From contig DCVL01000044.1 in assembly GCA_002328035.1 (NCBI GenBank), forward strand, positions 20,725-56,626: 35,902 bases of DNA, written 5' to 3'. The position numbers were made by a program, and so were the translations under genes. How positions within the stretch are numbered: the stretch's first letter is position 1; every line of letters begins with the position of its first letter. Origin of the DNA: Geobacter sp. UBA2189 (GTDB lineage Bacteria > Desulfobacterota > Desulfuromonadia > Geobacterales > Pseudopelobacteraceae). The notes under the pieces were generated by a model, which did not search any database, had not been told where the DNA came from, and saw only the letters and a list, made by a program, of their open reading frames with translations. This document shows, one piece after another, positions 14,761 through 24,295 of this stretch.

Positions 14761-17700
14761 ATGATATCTGGCAGTTTCAGACAAAAGCTGATCCTCTACT
14801 TTAGCATATTTATCACGCTTCTTCTTGCAGGGATAGCGTGGGGGACATACTCCTGGTTTAAGTATCAAACCAAGGAGATGATATACCGTGAACAGTTTTC
14901 AATGGTCTCATCCCTGGCAGGAAGCCTTGACGACAAGATTCTGTCAACCCACAACGCCTTAATCGCTGTTTCAAAAGTAACTCCGATAAATGAGATCTCA
15001 AATCAGAAAAAGATCAAGGCCTGGCTTGATAATCGTACCGGCATCCGTTCAATATTTGATCACGGAATCTTTTTATATAACGCAAAAGGAACCATGCTGG
15101 CCTCCAATCCAGACAATTCCACACTTACCGGCAACTCCTACGCTTATCGCCCTTACTACAAAGAAACAGTCCGATACAACCGGCCATACATAGCAGCACC
15201 CCATATTTCAACTCTAAACGGCAACCCTGTTATTGCCATGACAGCACCAATATTTAACAAACAGGGTAAGCTTGTCGCAATATTGGTTGGCGCCATCGAT
15301 CTGTATGCCGAAAACACAATATTCAAAGATATAACCAAGATAAAGATAGGCAAATCCGGTTATCTCTACATGTATGGCAAAGATCGCACCATGCTGCTCC
15401 ACCCTGACAAGAGCAGGATTATGAAGCAGGACGTCCCAATAGGGGCTAACCTGCTTTTTGATCGTGCCATTGAAGGATTTGAAGGGACTGGAGAGACTGT
15501 AAACAGCAGGGGCAGGCCTTTTCTCGCCACCTTCAAACACCTGAAATCAACCAGTTGGATTCTGGCTGCAAATTACCCAATTGAAGAGGCTTATACCCAA
15601 ATAGACCGTTTCAGAACGGCCTATCTCTGGGGCATGGGCATAGCTGTACTGGTTGGGATTGCTGTTGCATGGTTTTTGGGTCAGACCATTACCAGAAGAA
15701 TAAGCGCCCTTGTAAACCAGGTGCAACAGCTGCAGAACAGTTCAACCTCGTCCGCCAAAGTCGCTCTTAACGGCAATGACGAATTGAATATTTTGGCTGA
15801 TTCCTTTAATGAGCTGCTAGAGGCAGTTTCAAAGAGGGAACAGAAACTGATCGATTTTTCGGTAACCATGGAACAGAAAAACGTTCAGCTTGGAATGGCT
15901 TTAAGCATAGCAGAAGAGGCCACAAAAACTAAAAGTTCATTCCTTGCCACGATGAGCCACGAGATCCGGACACCGATGAATGGCGTCATAGGAATGACCG
16001 GCCTGCTACTGGACACAAAGTTGACTGACGAGCAGCGCAGATATGCACAGATTGTACGTAACAGCGGGGAAAACCTGCTTGAGATTATTAACGACATCCT
16101 TGATTTTTCAAAGATAGAAGCAGGCAGGCTTGAACTGGAGGAAATGTCCTTTGAACTGAGAGCTACCATGGAAGATACAGCCGAAATGCTGGCTCAAAGA
16201 TGCTTTGACAAAGGACTTGAGCTTATCTGTATCGTTGCTTCTGACATCCCCAGCGAACTGGGCGGGGATCCAGGGCGTTTACGCCAGGTTCTCCTTAACC
16301 TTGCCGGAAATGCGATCAAGTTCACAAGCCACGGCGAGATAGTAATCAGGGCAGAACTGAATTCTGCAACCGACACTCTGGTTAAAGTCCTTTTTTCTAT
16401 TGAAGATACAGGGATAGGAATTCCGGCAAATCGCCTTGAGGCTATATTTGACCCATTTACACAGGTTGACAGCTCCACAACCCGTAAATATGGCGGCACT
16501 GGACTAGGCTTAGCTATCTGCAGGCAGTTGGTTGAAATGATGGGGGGTACAATCAGCGTAAGCAGTCAGGAAGGAAAAGGTTCCTGCTTCAGTTTTACGG
16601 CATCTTTTAAGGCTGTTGAACAAAAAGAAAAGCCCGAGCCACTTTCAGCAGAGCTTAAAGATCTTAATCTGCTGGTTGTTGATGACAATGACACCAATCG
16701 CCAATTGCTGATAACGCTGCTTTCGGGATGGGGCTGTCAGTATGATACAGCCGGAGATGCATCAACCGCCTTGGGCATGATCCAGGAATACCATCAGGCA
16801 GGAAATCCCTTCAAGGTTGCATTAATTGATTACAGTATGACCGAAATGGACGGTTCGGCTCTGGCTCATCTTATTCGTGAGAATCCAGATTACGCCAATT
16901 TGATTCTTGTACTGCTCAGATCGATTGGAAGCAGGGAAGAATCCCTAAAAACGGATGGAACTCTCTTTTCAGCCTGCCTCACAAAGCCTGTACGCAAACA
17001 ACAACTTTATGAATGCCTCTCATTTGTGCTGAGCCAGAAGACAGATTCCGGAGTGCAAGCCCTTAAACCGGAAAGCATCCCGGTATCAACAGGCTCAAAA
17101 CATAAAAACAACCTGATACTGCTGGCAGAGGATAACCCTGTAAATCAGACTGTTGCCATATCCATGCTGAAGAGACTTGGCTATAATGCGGATGTTGTCG
17201 GTGACGGAAAAGAAGTGATTGAGGCTCTCTCACGGATAAATTACGAACTGGTTTTTATGGATTGCCAGATGCCGGAACTTGATGGTTTTGAGGCCACAGA
17301 GATTATACGGAACGGCTCATCATCGGTTCTTGACCACTCTGTAAAGATAATTGCCATGACAGCTAACGCCATGAGTGGAGACCGTGAGCGTTGTATAAAA
17401 GCAGGGATGGATGATTACCTTTCAAAGCCTGTAAAGCCAAGAGATCTCGAAAAGATGCTCAACAAGTGGCTCGATAACAGTACCGTTGAGACAGTTCCCC
17501 TCACAGTCGCCGAGCCAGTAGAGACGGTGTCATCAGAGATGCTTGCAGTTTTTGATGAACAGGAGGTATTGGAGAGGCTTGGTGAAAACAGGGAACTGCT
17601 TCAGGAGATAATCGAAATGGCCTCTCAGGATCTCCCCCTCAGGTTGGAGAAGATCCGGCAGGCGATAAACAGCGGACATACCAACGACCTCCGGCATGAA

Positions 17701-17874
17701 TTCCACACTATCAAAGGTATTGCCGCAAATATTGGTGCACCACGCCTGAGTATGATTGCCAGACAGCTTGAAAATCAGGCAGAAAAAGGCACAATTAAGA
17801 ATTTTAATTTATCTTTTAAAGAACTGGAAGGAGAGACAGTAGAGCTTTTACGGCTACTAAAAGATCACCGCTAG
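14761..17874 (+). CDS. Hybrid sensor histidine kinase, dCache-HAMP-HisKA-HATPase-REC-REC-HPt
   Basis: A 1037-residue membrane phosphorelay kinase. TM1 (10-30) and TM2 (288-307) flank a periplasmic double-Cache ligand domain (PYYKETVRYNRPYIAAPH is typical). A HAMP linker follows, then HisKA with H400 (ATMSHEIRTPMNG) and HATPase with DTGIGI and GGTGLGLAI. REC1 has D690 (ALIDYSM) and K742, but Arg replaces the usual switch Thr (VLLRS), so its output may be altered. REC2 has D834 (FMDCQMPELDG), and the C-terminal HPt carries H982 (HTIKGIA). There is no DNA-binding output, so phosphate should pass from HPt to a separate regulator not seen nearby. The ribosome-binding site is weak, and the start overlaps a four-codon frame. 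Confidence 0.95.
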   Translation: MISGSFRQKLILYFSIFITLLLAGIAWGTYSWFKYQTKEMIYREQFSMVSSLAGSLDDKILSTHNALIAVSKVTPINEISNQKKIKAWLDNRTGIRSIFDHGIFLYNAKGTMLASNPDNSTLTGNSYAYRPYYKETVRYNRPYIAAPHISTLNGNPVIAMTAPIFNKQGKLVAILVGAIDLYAENTIFKDITKIKIGKSGYLYMYGKDRTMLLHPDKSRIMKQDVPIGANLLFDRAIEGFEGTGETVNSRGRPFLATFKHLKSTSWILAANYPIEEAYTQIDRFRTAYLWGMGIAVLVGIAVAWFLGQTITRRISALVNQVQQLQNSSTSSAKVALNGNDELNILADSFNELLEAVSKREQKLIDFSVTMEQKNVQLGMALSIAEEATKTKSSFLATMSHEIRTPMNGVIGMTGLLLDTKLTDEQRRYAQIVRNSGENLLEIINDILDFSKIEAGRLELEEMSFELRATMEDTAEMLAQRCFDKGLELICIVASDIPSELGGDPGRLRQVLLNLAGNAIKFTSHGEIVIRAELNSATDTLVKVLFSIEDTGIGIPANRLEAIFDPFTQVDSSTTRKYGGTGLGLAICRQLVEMMGGTISVSSQEGKGSCFSFTASFKAVEQKEKPEPLSAELKDLNLLVVDDNDTNRQLLITLLSGWGCQYDTAGDASTALGMIQEYHQAGNPFKVALIDYSMTEMDGSALAHLIRENPDYANLILVLLRSIGSREESLKTDGTLFSACLTKPVRKQQLYECLSFVLSQKTDSGVQALKPESIPVSTGSKHKNNLILLAEDNPVNQTVAISMLKRLGYNADVVGDGKEVIEALSRINYELVFMDCQMPELDGFEATEIIRNGSSSVLDHSVKIIAMTANAMSGDRERCIKAGMDDYLSKPVKPRDLEKMLNKWLDNSTVETVPLTVAEPVETVSSEMLAVFDEQEVLERLGENRELLQEIIEMASQDLPLRLEKIRQAINSGHTNDLRHEFHTIKGIAANIGAPRLSMIARQLENQAEKGTIKNFNLSFKELEGETVELLRLLKDHR

Positions 17875-17886
17875 AAAGAGTTGCCG

Positions 17887-19947
17887 CTAAAATTTATAAC
17901 TTGCCATAATTGTGAAGTTACGCCCATTTTCAGGAATCCGTGAAGCCATGCTGATAGGATCCCTCTGGTAGTAAAGAGGCATAACATACCGGCAATCGAA
18001 GATGTTATTCAGGCTGCCTGTCAGCACAAATCCCTTGTAGCGTCCCCCCAAATTCAGATTGGTTATCGCATAACCTGGCATTGATGTTTCGTTAAGCGTT
18101 GGATCAAAGCGGTTCTGCCGCGCAACCAGAATCTCACTTACACCTGCAAAAAAATGGCTATTATCATATTTTATTCCCAGTCTCCCCCTCAAGGGAGGCA
18201 CCTCCGCAAGAGGTCTGTGATTACTCTTGTTTTCACCTTCACTGTAAGAAACCATTGCCGAAAGCTTGAGTTTGGTCATTAGCTGTAGTGATCCGTCAAA
18301 CTCGATTCCCCAGATGATTGCGTCAATATTGGTGGTGCTGCGCGCCTGCAATACCGGCCCCGTTCCATCAGGATCACGTTTTACCGGTAGGATAAAATCC
18401 GTTGCCTCCCCGTAAAAAGCAGCCAGCTCTGCGGTATGCCCTTCTTCTGCTTTCCACCTTATCCCTGCATCAAGCTGGTTCACAACTGTCTGCCTTAAAA
18501 AAGGATTACTGACGAGGTTGCTACCCTGACGCACCTGTCCCATATAAAGCTCGCTTGCATCTGGCAGTCGAACCGCTCGCCCCCCTTTAAGAAACAGCTC
18601 TGTCTGGGGCAACAGCTTCCAGAAAAACTGTGCGTTTGCACTCCAGTCCATATAATCCCGTCTCCCAGGGATTCCTTGTCCAGGATAGTATGGCTGGTAT
18701 AGCGACTGAATTCTGTCAGCGGTTAGTCCATCTGCTCCAACAGTGCTGAAATCAGCACGAACTGAAAGAACTGATCGCAACCTTTTAGCAAGTTTCGCGT
18801 CGTATATCATAAAAATACCGAGGTTTTTTGTGCTTACATCCGGTATCAACGACTGATTATCGTAGTAACGCCAAGGTGTTGCCCCCTGTTTCAAAAGTGA
18901 GGAGTAGGTGCCGTTCCAGTCCCTCTGATAGAAATCAAGCCCGTTTTTTAAGCATCCTGAACCAATAATATGGCTGGAAGAAACCCTCCCGCCAAACGTT
19001 GTCGCTTCAAACCGGTTCGACATTGCATAACCACGGGTTATAAAGGCACGGTATGGCAGAGCTGCATTCGCAATATCAGAGCTTTCCCTCAGCGAATCAT
19101 CTACCAGTGTCCTTGACTGGCTCCACCATCCCTGCAGCCTAATCTGACTGATTAATGCAGAGATGTTATCAACTGTAAGGCGTCCGTTAAGTTGGTGTAC
19201 CTGTTCATCAGAGATATCAAAATTCTGAGTGGGGTATTTTATGGCGTTTCCATTTAAGAAGGAGTAGGAGATCTCCAGGCGGCTGTCTTTTCCAGGACTA
19301 ATTCCTCCCCTTAGCCAAAAATTGTTCATTCGGTACATATCCTGTTCTTCCACACCTGCACGATAGTTGTTGTTTGGATTTGGATATTGCATACGAAGCA
19401 GAGGAACACCTCCACCAGCATCAGGCACCCCAGAACTGCTGCCACGATATCCGGCGCTCAAATCTGCCCGCTGATCACCAATGCCAACCGCTGCAACCCC
19501 TTTTACCGCATCAAATGAACCATATGATAAAGAGGCTCTACCCGAGAAACGTCTTGGATTTTCAGGTGACCTAACCTCAACGCTACCACCAACCCCACCA
19601 GGGTATTCCAGATTGTAAGGCCCTTTGTTAACTATAATAGAACCTATATCACTATTGTTGATTATTACCGGAGGTGAATCTGTTCTAAACGGTGCAGCTC
19701 CGAAATAGGGAGCGCCATCAAAGGTAATCATCAGATTCTCCCGCTGGTAACCCCGCATCACAATATTTGAAAGCGCTCCTTTATCAAAAGAGTTGATCCC
19801 TGATCTATGAAAGACCTCACGTGGATCAGCAGACGTAGCAACCAATTCAGTGGCAGACTCAGCGGCAATACTTGGATTGGGAGCAGCCTGCATCATCAAG
19901 CCCGCAATTATAACACCTGCCAATGTTCTATGATATCCAGGCGACAT
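17887..19947 (-). CDS. TonB-dependent outer-membrane receptor
   Basis: The 686-residue precursor has a signal peptide ending near SIAAES, then a plug domain: SNIVMRGYQRENLMITFDGAPYFGA, IGSIIVNKGPYNLEYPGGVGG and VEVRSPENP. A beta barrel ends in the aromatic C-terminus FTIMASYKF. NLNLGGRYKGFVLTGSLNNIFD is the usual late-barrel signature. The mature N-terminus is short and I see no clear TonB box. The ATG at 19947 has AAGGAGAA 5 bp upstream and is preferred over one at 19971. The substrate is unknown: siderophore, metal or other. It is divergent, with a 161-bp gap, from a PhnD-like binding protein, hinting at a shared ligand or regulation. It converges on the hybrid kinase with only 12 bp between. 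Confidence 0.93.
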   Translation of the reverse strand: MSPGYHRTLAGVIIAGLMMQAAPNPSIAAESATELVATSADPREVFHRSGINSFDKGALSNIVMRGYQRENLMITFDGAPYFGAAPFRTDSPPVIINNSDIGSIIVNKGPYNLEYPGGVGGSVEVRSPENPRRFSGRASLSYGSFDAVKGVAAVGIGDQRADLSAGYRGSSSGVPDAGGGVPLLRMQYPNPNNNYRAGVEEQDMYRMNNFWLRGGISPGKDSRLEISYSFLNGNAIKYPTQNFDISDEQVHQLNGRLTVDNISALISQIRLQGWWSQSRTLVDDSLRESSDIANAALPYRAFITRGYAMSNRFEATTFGGRVSSSHIIGSGCLKNGLDFYQRDWNGTYSSLLKQGATPWRYYDNQSLIPDVSTKNLGIFMIYDAKLAKRLRSVLSVRADFSTVGADGLTADRIQSLYQPYYPGQGIPGRRDYMDWSANAQFFWKLLPQTELFLKGGRAVRLPDASELYMGQVRQGSNLVSNPFLRQTVVNQLDAGIRWKAEEGHTAELAAFYGEATDFILPVKRDPDGTGPVLQARSTTNIDAIIWGIEFDGSLQLMTKLKLSAMVSYSEGENKSNHRPLAEVPPLRGRLGIKYDNSHFFAGVSEILVARQNRFDPTLNETSMPGYAITNLNLGGRYKGFVLTGSLNNIFDCRYVMPLYYQRDPISMASRIPENGRNFTIMASYKF

Positions 19948-20108
19948 CGAACTTCTCCTTTTGACAATCATGTAACCGGTAAAATTATACCTTAAACATG
20001 GCAGTTTACAACTTCGGGTAGGGATGGTCTTATGTTAATTTTACGATAGAAACATCATTTGAATAATGTTATGTGTATGAAATATTGGAGAGAATGTGAC
20101 AATCATTT

Positions 20109-20975
20109 ATGACTCTACATCGTATATCCTTATTCCTACTTACCTGCGTTATTTGCATTTTTTTAAATCCAAACAACTGCAAGGCAGCGCAAAGCCCCAA
20201 AAAAGATTATTTGATGGGGGTTTTTCCTTTTCTTCCGGTATCCAACCTGGAAGGTATCTTTGCGCCTATCGCCTTCGAGATATCCAAAGAGATTGACAGG
20301 CCTGTTAAATTGCGCTTCACCACAACATATGATTCTTTTATCTCGGCGATAAAGGAAGAGACCTTTGATATCATCTATATTCATCCTTTTGACTATGTCA
20401 GGTTCGGATACAAATCCGGATACCGTCCTGTAGCGGCAAAATCCGACAATCTATATGCACTCTTCTCTGTAAAGAGTTCTTCCCCAATCAACAGGATAAC
20501 CGATCTCAAAGGAAAGACTGTCGGTCTGCCTCCAGTTACAGGAGCCGTAACCTACCTGGCTCTTGATGCTCTTCGTAAAGTCGGTTTATCCATAAACAGG
20601 AACATTACGGCCAGAAACTTTTCAAATCATCTCGCCTGCCTCCAGCAGTTACAGATTGGGAATGTAGATGCATGCGCTACAAGTTCATCCACGTTAAAGA
20701 CCTTTGAAACCCAGTTTGGACTTAAATTGAAGAGGATAGGGCAATCAACTTCAATACCACATACCATGTTTGCGGTACACAAACGGGTTCCTTCCCAAGA
20801 GCAGAAAGTAATAAGAAGTTTTATGTTTTCATGCGACCTTTTACCGGTTGATCCGAAGCTTAGGGAACTGTTCATGGAATCTGCCAACATAACAACAGGT
20901 CATTACTTTAAGGAGGTAAATGACAAAGACTACAATGTTGCGAGAAAAATCCTCAAGGGACTGAACCTCCCTTGA
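20109..20975 (+). CDS. PhnD-like periplasmic binding protein (probable sensor)
   Basis: The 288-residue product has a signal peptide (core ISLFLLTCVICIFLN, cleavage near CKA). A PhnD/phosphonate-type type 2 periplasmic binding fold follows: GVFPFLPVSNLEGIFAPIA, then FDIIYIHPFDYVRF, ITDLKGKTVGLPPVTGAVTY and NVDACATSSSTLKTFE. Such proteins normally feed an ABC transporter for phosphonate or phosphite, but no permease or ATPase gene lies in the window. Its stop overlaps the TTG start of a membrane GGDEF/EAL gene, so I infer that it presents a ligand to that protein. The start is uncertain: GGAG is about 18 bp from the ATG, yet an in-frame TGA at 20097-20099 leaves no earlier start. Confidence 0.87.
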   Translation: MTLHRISLFLLTCVICIFLNPNNCKAAQSPKKDYLMGVFPFLPVSNLEGIFAPIAFEISKEIDRPVKLRFTTTYDSFISAIKEETFDIIYIHPFDYVRFGYKSGYRPVAAKSDNLYALFSVKSSSPINRITDLKGKTVGLPPVTGAVTYLALDALRKVGLSINRNITARNFSNHLACLQQLQIGNVDACATSSSTLKTFETQFGLKLKRIGQSTSIPHTMFAVHKRVPSQEQKVIRSFMFSCDLLPVDPKLRELFMESANITTGHYFKEVNDKDYNVARKILKGLNLP

Positions 20976-22969
20976 CAATTATCTCTCTTAAATACCGTAT
21001 TGCCCTGGTTCTGTTCATCCTGCAGCTGGCAATAATCTCTCCCTTACTCTGGTTCACCTTCTCATCCTATAGAAATGCCGAGATGAAACAGATGGAGGCC
21101 AGGGAAGATATCTTTCTTGAATTAATCACCCAGTTTGGCCGCAAAGCCCTGTTGACGGAGGATTCTTCTGATTTTCAGCTTTTTATTGCCCCTTTCACCA
21201 AAGACCTCCATATAAAAAGCCTGATCCTTCTTAACCATGACCAGATCGTGGTAGCCAGCACCAACCCGTTGGAGCTTGGCTCTGCATATAAAAGTACAAA
21301 GGATGAAAAACGGACTGTCTGGAAAAGAAAAGAAATCGATAATGCTACAGAAAAACTCGGCTCTGTAGTTATACATTTTTCCAGAATTGATCTTGAAAAA
21401 CGCCTTGAGGCTCTTCAGTGGAAGGGTGTGGGAATCATCATCGCTGGAATATTCATAAGCGCGATTGTCGGTGTTGGAGTTGGAACCTTGCTAACCCGTC
21501 GTCTTCAGGTGCTTGAGCGCGCGACCAGAGAGGTTGGCGAAGGAAATATGGATGTTGCAGTCTCCGTACCTGGCCATGATGAAATTTCAAGACTTGCCCT
21601 GGTTTTTAATGAGATGTCTGCAAACCTTCGCAATCAATTCAAAGAGCTGGAACAGGCTCAGCATGAGCTGGTTTTTCAGGCTCAGCATGATTTACTGACC
21701 GGACTACCAAACAGGCTGCTTTTTGACCTTCACTGCTGCCAGGCAATAGCAAACGCCAAAAACAAAAATCACCGCCTGGCACTTCTGTTTTTTGATCTCG
21801 ATAACTTCAAAAACATAAATGACAGCTACGGTCATCAGATGGGTGACTCCGTCTTACGGATAATTGCAGCCAGATTAACCATGCAATTTAAAGATGAAAA
21901 TCTTGTTGCTCATCTGGGTGGTGATGAGTTCTGTCTGCTTATCGAAAAAATTGAAAATGACGATGATGCCGGAAAAATAGCACAGTTGATACTTGATACT
22001 CTTGCCGTTTCCGTTGAGTGTGAGCAACACGAGTTTTTTCTTTCCGCCAGTATCGGAATCTGCCTGTATCCACGTGATGGAGAGGATGAAGTAAGGCTCC
22101 TCCGTAATGCCGATACTGCAATGTACCGTGCAAAAGCCTCTGGTAAAGGCACTTATCGTTTCTACTCCCGAGAGCTCACATCCTCAGTACGCGAAAGAAC
22201 CTCTATGGAAAATCGCCTTCGCAAGGCGATAGACAGGGGTGAGTTGCGACTGAATTATCAGCCTCAAGTCTGTCTTGAAACCGGAAATATTATCGGTGTA
22301 GAAGCCCTTGCCCGATGGTCAAGCCCTGAATTTGGACTGGTTTCACCTGAAAAATTCATTCCTATTGCGGAGGAAAGCGGACTGATTCTGGGTATGGGGG
22401 AGTGGATTCTTGACGACGCATGCCGCCAGATGCAGCAATGGAGGACAGCAGGCAATAAAATTCCGCGGGTTGCAGTTAATCTCTCCGCGTTACAGATACA
22501 AAGAAGTGACATTGCTGTTCTGGTCAGTAAAACCCTCGACAGCACAGGTTTACCTCCCAGCTGTCTTGAGCTTGAAATAACCGAAGGGTATATCCTTCAG
22601 GATGCTGATAGGGCGATCAGGGTCTTACAACAGTTGAGAAACCTCGGCGTTTCTATTGCTATTGATGATTTTGGCACTGGATTCTCATCCCTTTCATACC
22701 TGCACAGATTACCGATCGACAGAATCAAAATAGACAAATCGTTCGTCCAGGAGATAGGAACAACCTCCAGAGCCGCCCAGGTTGCTCAGGCAATGGTCAA
22801 CCTAGGTTCAACGCTAGGACTTTCTGTCATTGGTGAAGGTGTTGAAAAGACTCACCATGCAGAAATATTAAAGAGCTGGGGGTGTCAAGAAGGACAGGGA
22901 TTCCTGTACTCTCCTGCACTAATGCCGGATGAGCTTTCCAAAATTCGTGATTTCAGGACAAGAACTTGA
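20972..22969 (+). CDS. Membrane GGDEF/EAL c-di-GMP enzyme with HAMP
   Basis: The 665-residue protein has TM1 (about 9-30), a periplasmic domain of about 120 residues, TM2 (about 153-172) and a HAMP segment. A GGDEF domain follows with intact GGDEF (316-320) and the DLDNFKNINDSYGH substrate motif. There is no RxxD inhibitory site (KDEN stands at that place). The EAL domain has EAL at 444-446, DDFGTGFSSLSYL and the KIDKSF segment. Both catalytic motifs are intact, so net synthesis or degradation of c-di-GMP cannot be told. It starts with TTG overlapping the TGA of the PhnD-like gene, and its own stop overlaps the TTG of dtd. The binding protein upstream is the probable ligand sensor. Confidence 0.93.
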   Translation: MTIISLKYRIALVLFILQLAIISPLLWFTFSSYRNAEMKQMEAREDIFLELITQFGRKALLTEDSSDFQLFIAPFTKDLHIKSLILLNHDQIVVASTNPLELGSAYKSTKDEKRTVWKRKEIDNATEKLGSVVIHFSRIDLEKRLEALQWKGVGIIIAGIFISAIVGVGVGTLLTRRLQVLERATREVGEGNMDVAVSVPGHDEISRLALVFNEMSANLRNQFKELEQAQHELVFQAQHDLLTGLPNRLLFDLHCCQAIANAKNKNHRLALLFFDLDNFKNINDSYGHQMGDSVLRIIAARLTMQFKDENLVAHLGGDEFCLLIEKIENDDDAGKIAQLILDTLAVSVECEQHEFFLSASIGICLYPRDGEDEVRLLRNADTAMYRAKASGKGTYRFYSRELTSSVRERTSMENRLRKAIDRGELRLNYQPQVCLETGNIIGVEALARWSSPEFGLVSPEKFIPIAEESGLILGMGEWILDDACRQMQQWRTAGNKIPRVAVNLSALQIQRSDIAVLVSKTLDSTGLPPSCLELEITEGYILQDADRAIRVLQQLRNLGVSIAIDDFGTGFSSLSYLHRLPIDRIKIDKSFVQEIGTTSRAAQVAQAMVNLGSTLGLSVIGEGVEKTHHAEILKSWGCQEGQGFLYSPALMPDELSKIRDFRTRT

Positions 22970-23403
22970 AAACTGTCATCCAAAGAGTCAGTTCGGCCTC
23001 TGTAACGGTTGATGGAGAGGTCGTTGGACAGATTGGAGATGGTCTTCTCATATTTATTGGGGTTGAAAAGGGAGACAGTGAAAAATCAGCAGACTGGCTG
23101 GCAGAAAAAATTTACTCACTCAGGATTTTTGTGGATGACTCGGGCAAGATGAACCTGTCACTAAAAGAGACAGGTGGTGCGATTCTGGCTGTATCGCAGT
23201 TTACGCTGGCCGGTAATTGCGCAAAGGGACGAAGGCCTTCATTTGACACGGCGGCCTCACCTGAAGAGGGAAAACGGCTTTACAATTATCTTGTCGAGGC
23301 ATTGCGTGGAAAGGGAATACCTCTACAAACCGGTATATTTCAGGCTGATATGCAGGTATCACTTGTAAATCAGGGGCCTGTAACTTTTATTCTGGAGCGA
23401 TAA
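22966..23403 (+). CDS. dtd: D-aminoacyl-tRNA deacylase
   Basis: A 145-residue DTD that removes D-amino acids (and glycine mischarged on tRNA-Ala) from tRNAs. It starts with TTG (MKTVIQRVSSASVTVDGEVVG) overlapping the upstream TGA; AGGA lies about 8 bp before. The catalytic SQFTL motif is followed by AGNCAKGRRPSF, where most family members have AADTKKGRRPSF. The cross-subunit Gly-cisPro motif is in NQGPVTF. Length is standard. Its coupling to a c-di-GMP gene is probably only operon packing, since dtd is a housekeeping gene. Confidence 0.96.
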   Translation: MKTVIQRVSSASVTVDGEVVGQIGDGLLIFIGVEKGDSEKSADWLAEKIYSLRIFVDDSGKMNLSLKETGGAILAVSQFTLAGNCAKGRRPSFDTAASPEEGKRLYNYLVEALRGKGIPLQTGIFQADMQVSLVNQGPVTFILER

Positions 23404-23410
23404 AACATAT

Positions 23411-24295
23411 ATGGACGAACGTTTACTTAAAGCGACATTATCACTGCCATTTTGTGTCTGCAACATAATGACCTGGCTTTTACTTTTTGGAGCAGCAATT
23501 CACCTGATATCTTTATACTATGTCAGAAAGCTAAGCAATGAACTCCCAATAGGCGTAAACCGAAAGAGCTGGCATCTGCTCGGAGTCCTTATACTTTTTT
23601 TCATAGCCGGTTATCTAGGCTTTTATTTAATGAAAAGGGGCACCCATTACAGCAAGCCTGAGATGCTTGTGCCTCTGATTTTTTTCTTTGGAGCTATATT
23701 CGTATTGATGGTCTGCTTTCTTGCCTACAGGACAACGAAAGAATTAAAACGTGTGGTAATGCTGGAACATGAGACTCTTACAGACCCACTTTTGGGAATC
23801 TTTAACAGAAGATGCCTTGACAGGCGTCTGCATGATGAGGTTCTGCGTTCAAATCGCCATAACTTATCCTTTTCATTGTTGCTGATTGATGTTGATTACT
23901 TTAAGAAGGTGAATGACACATGGGGACATCAGATAGGGGATCTTGTACTTAGGCATCTAGTTGAAATACTTGAAGGTACAGTTAGGCAGACCGATATTAT
24001 CGCCCGCTTTGGAGGCGAAGAGTTTGTAATACTACTACCCCACACTCAAGAGACTGAAGCATACAAGCTTGCCGAGCGACTACGCAGAAATGTTGAGCAT
24101 ACACCGCTTATGATTACTGTAGGAGAAAAACTGGAGGAGCTCAGGATCACCGTCAGTATCGGCTGTTCATGCCTGACAACAGATGACACCCCTTATGATA
24201 TGCTTGAGCGGGCTGACAGGGCACTTTATCAGGCAAAGCAAACCGGCCGCAACAAGGTTGTACGGTGTGAAGGACATGAAACAGGCTGTTCTTAG
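23411..24295 (+). CDS. Membrane diguanylate cyclase (GGEEF) with I-site
   Basis: The 294-residue product has three predicted membrane helices (about 20-38, 54-74 and 84-106) with almost no periplasmic domain. A GGDEF domain follows: DPLLGIFNRR, then DVDYFKKVNDTWGH and the active GGEEF (201-205). RQTD at 192-195, five residues before GGEEF, is the RxxD product-inhibition site, so feedback control by c-di-GMP is expected. This is unlike the GGDEF/EAL protein two genes upstream. The ATG lies 7 bp after the dtd stop, GGAG being about 12 bp before it. The sensory input is unknown; the membrane domain is not a MASE type I recognise. Confidence 0.93.
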   Translation: MDERLLKATLSLPFCVCNIMTWLLLFGAAIHLISLYYVRKLSNELPIGVNRKSWHLLGVLILFFIAGYLGFYLMKRGTHYSKPEMLVPLIFFFGAIFVLMVCFLAYRTTKELKRVVMLEHETLTDPLLGIFNRRCLDRRLHDEVLRSNRHNLSFSLLLIDVDYFKKVNDTWGHQIGDLVLRHLVEILEGTVRQTDIIARFGGEEFVILLPHTQETEAYKLAERLRRNVEHTPLMITVGEKLEELRITVSIGCSCLTTDDTPYDMLERADRALYQAKQTGRNKVVRCEGHETGCS

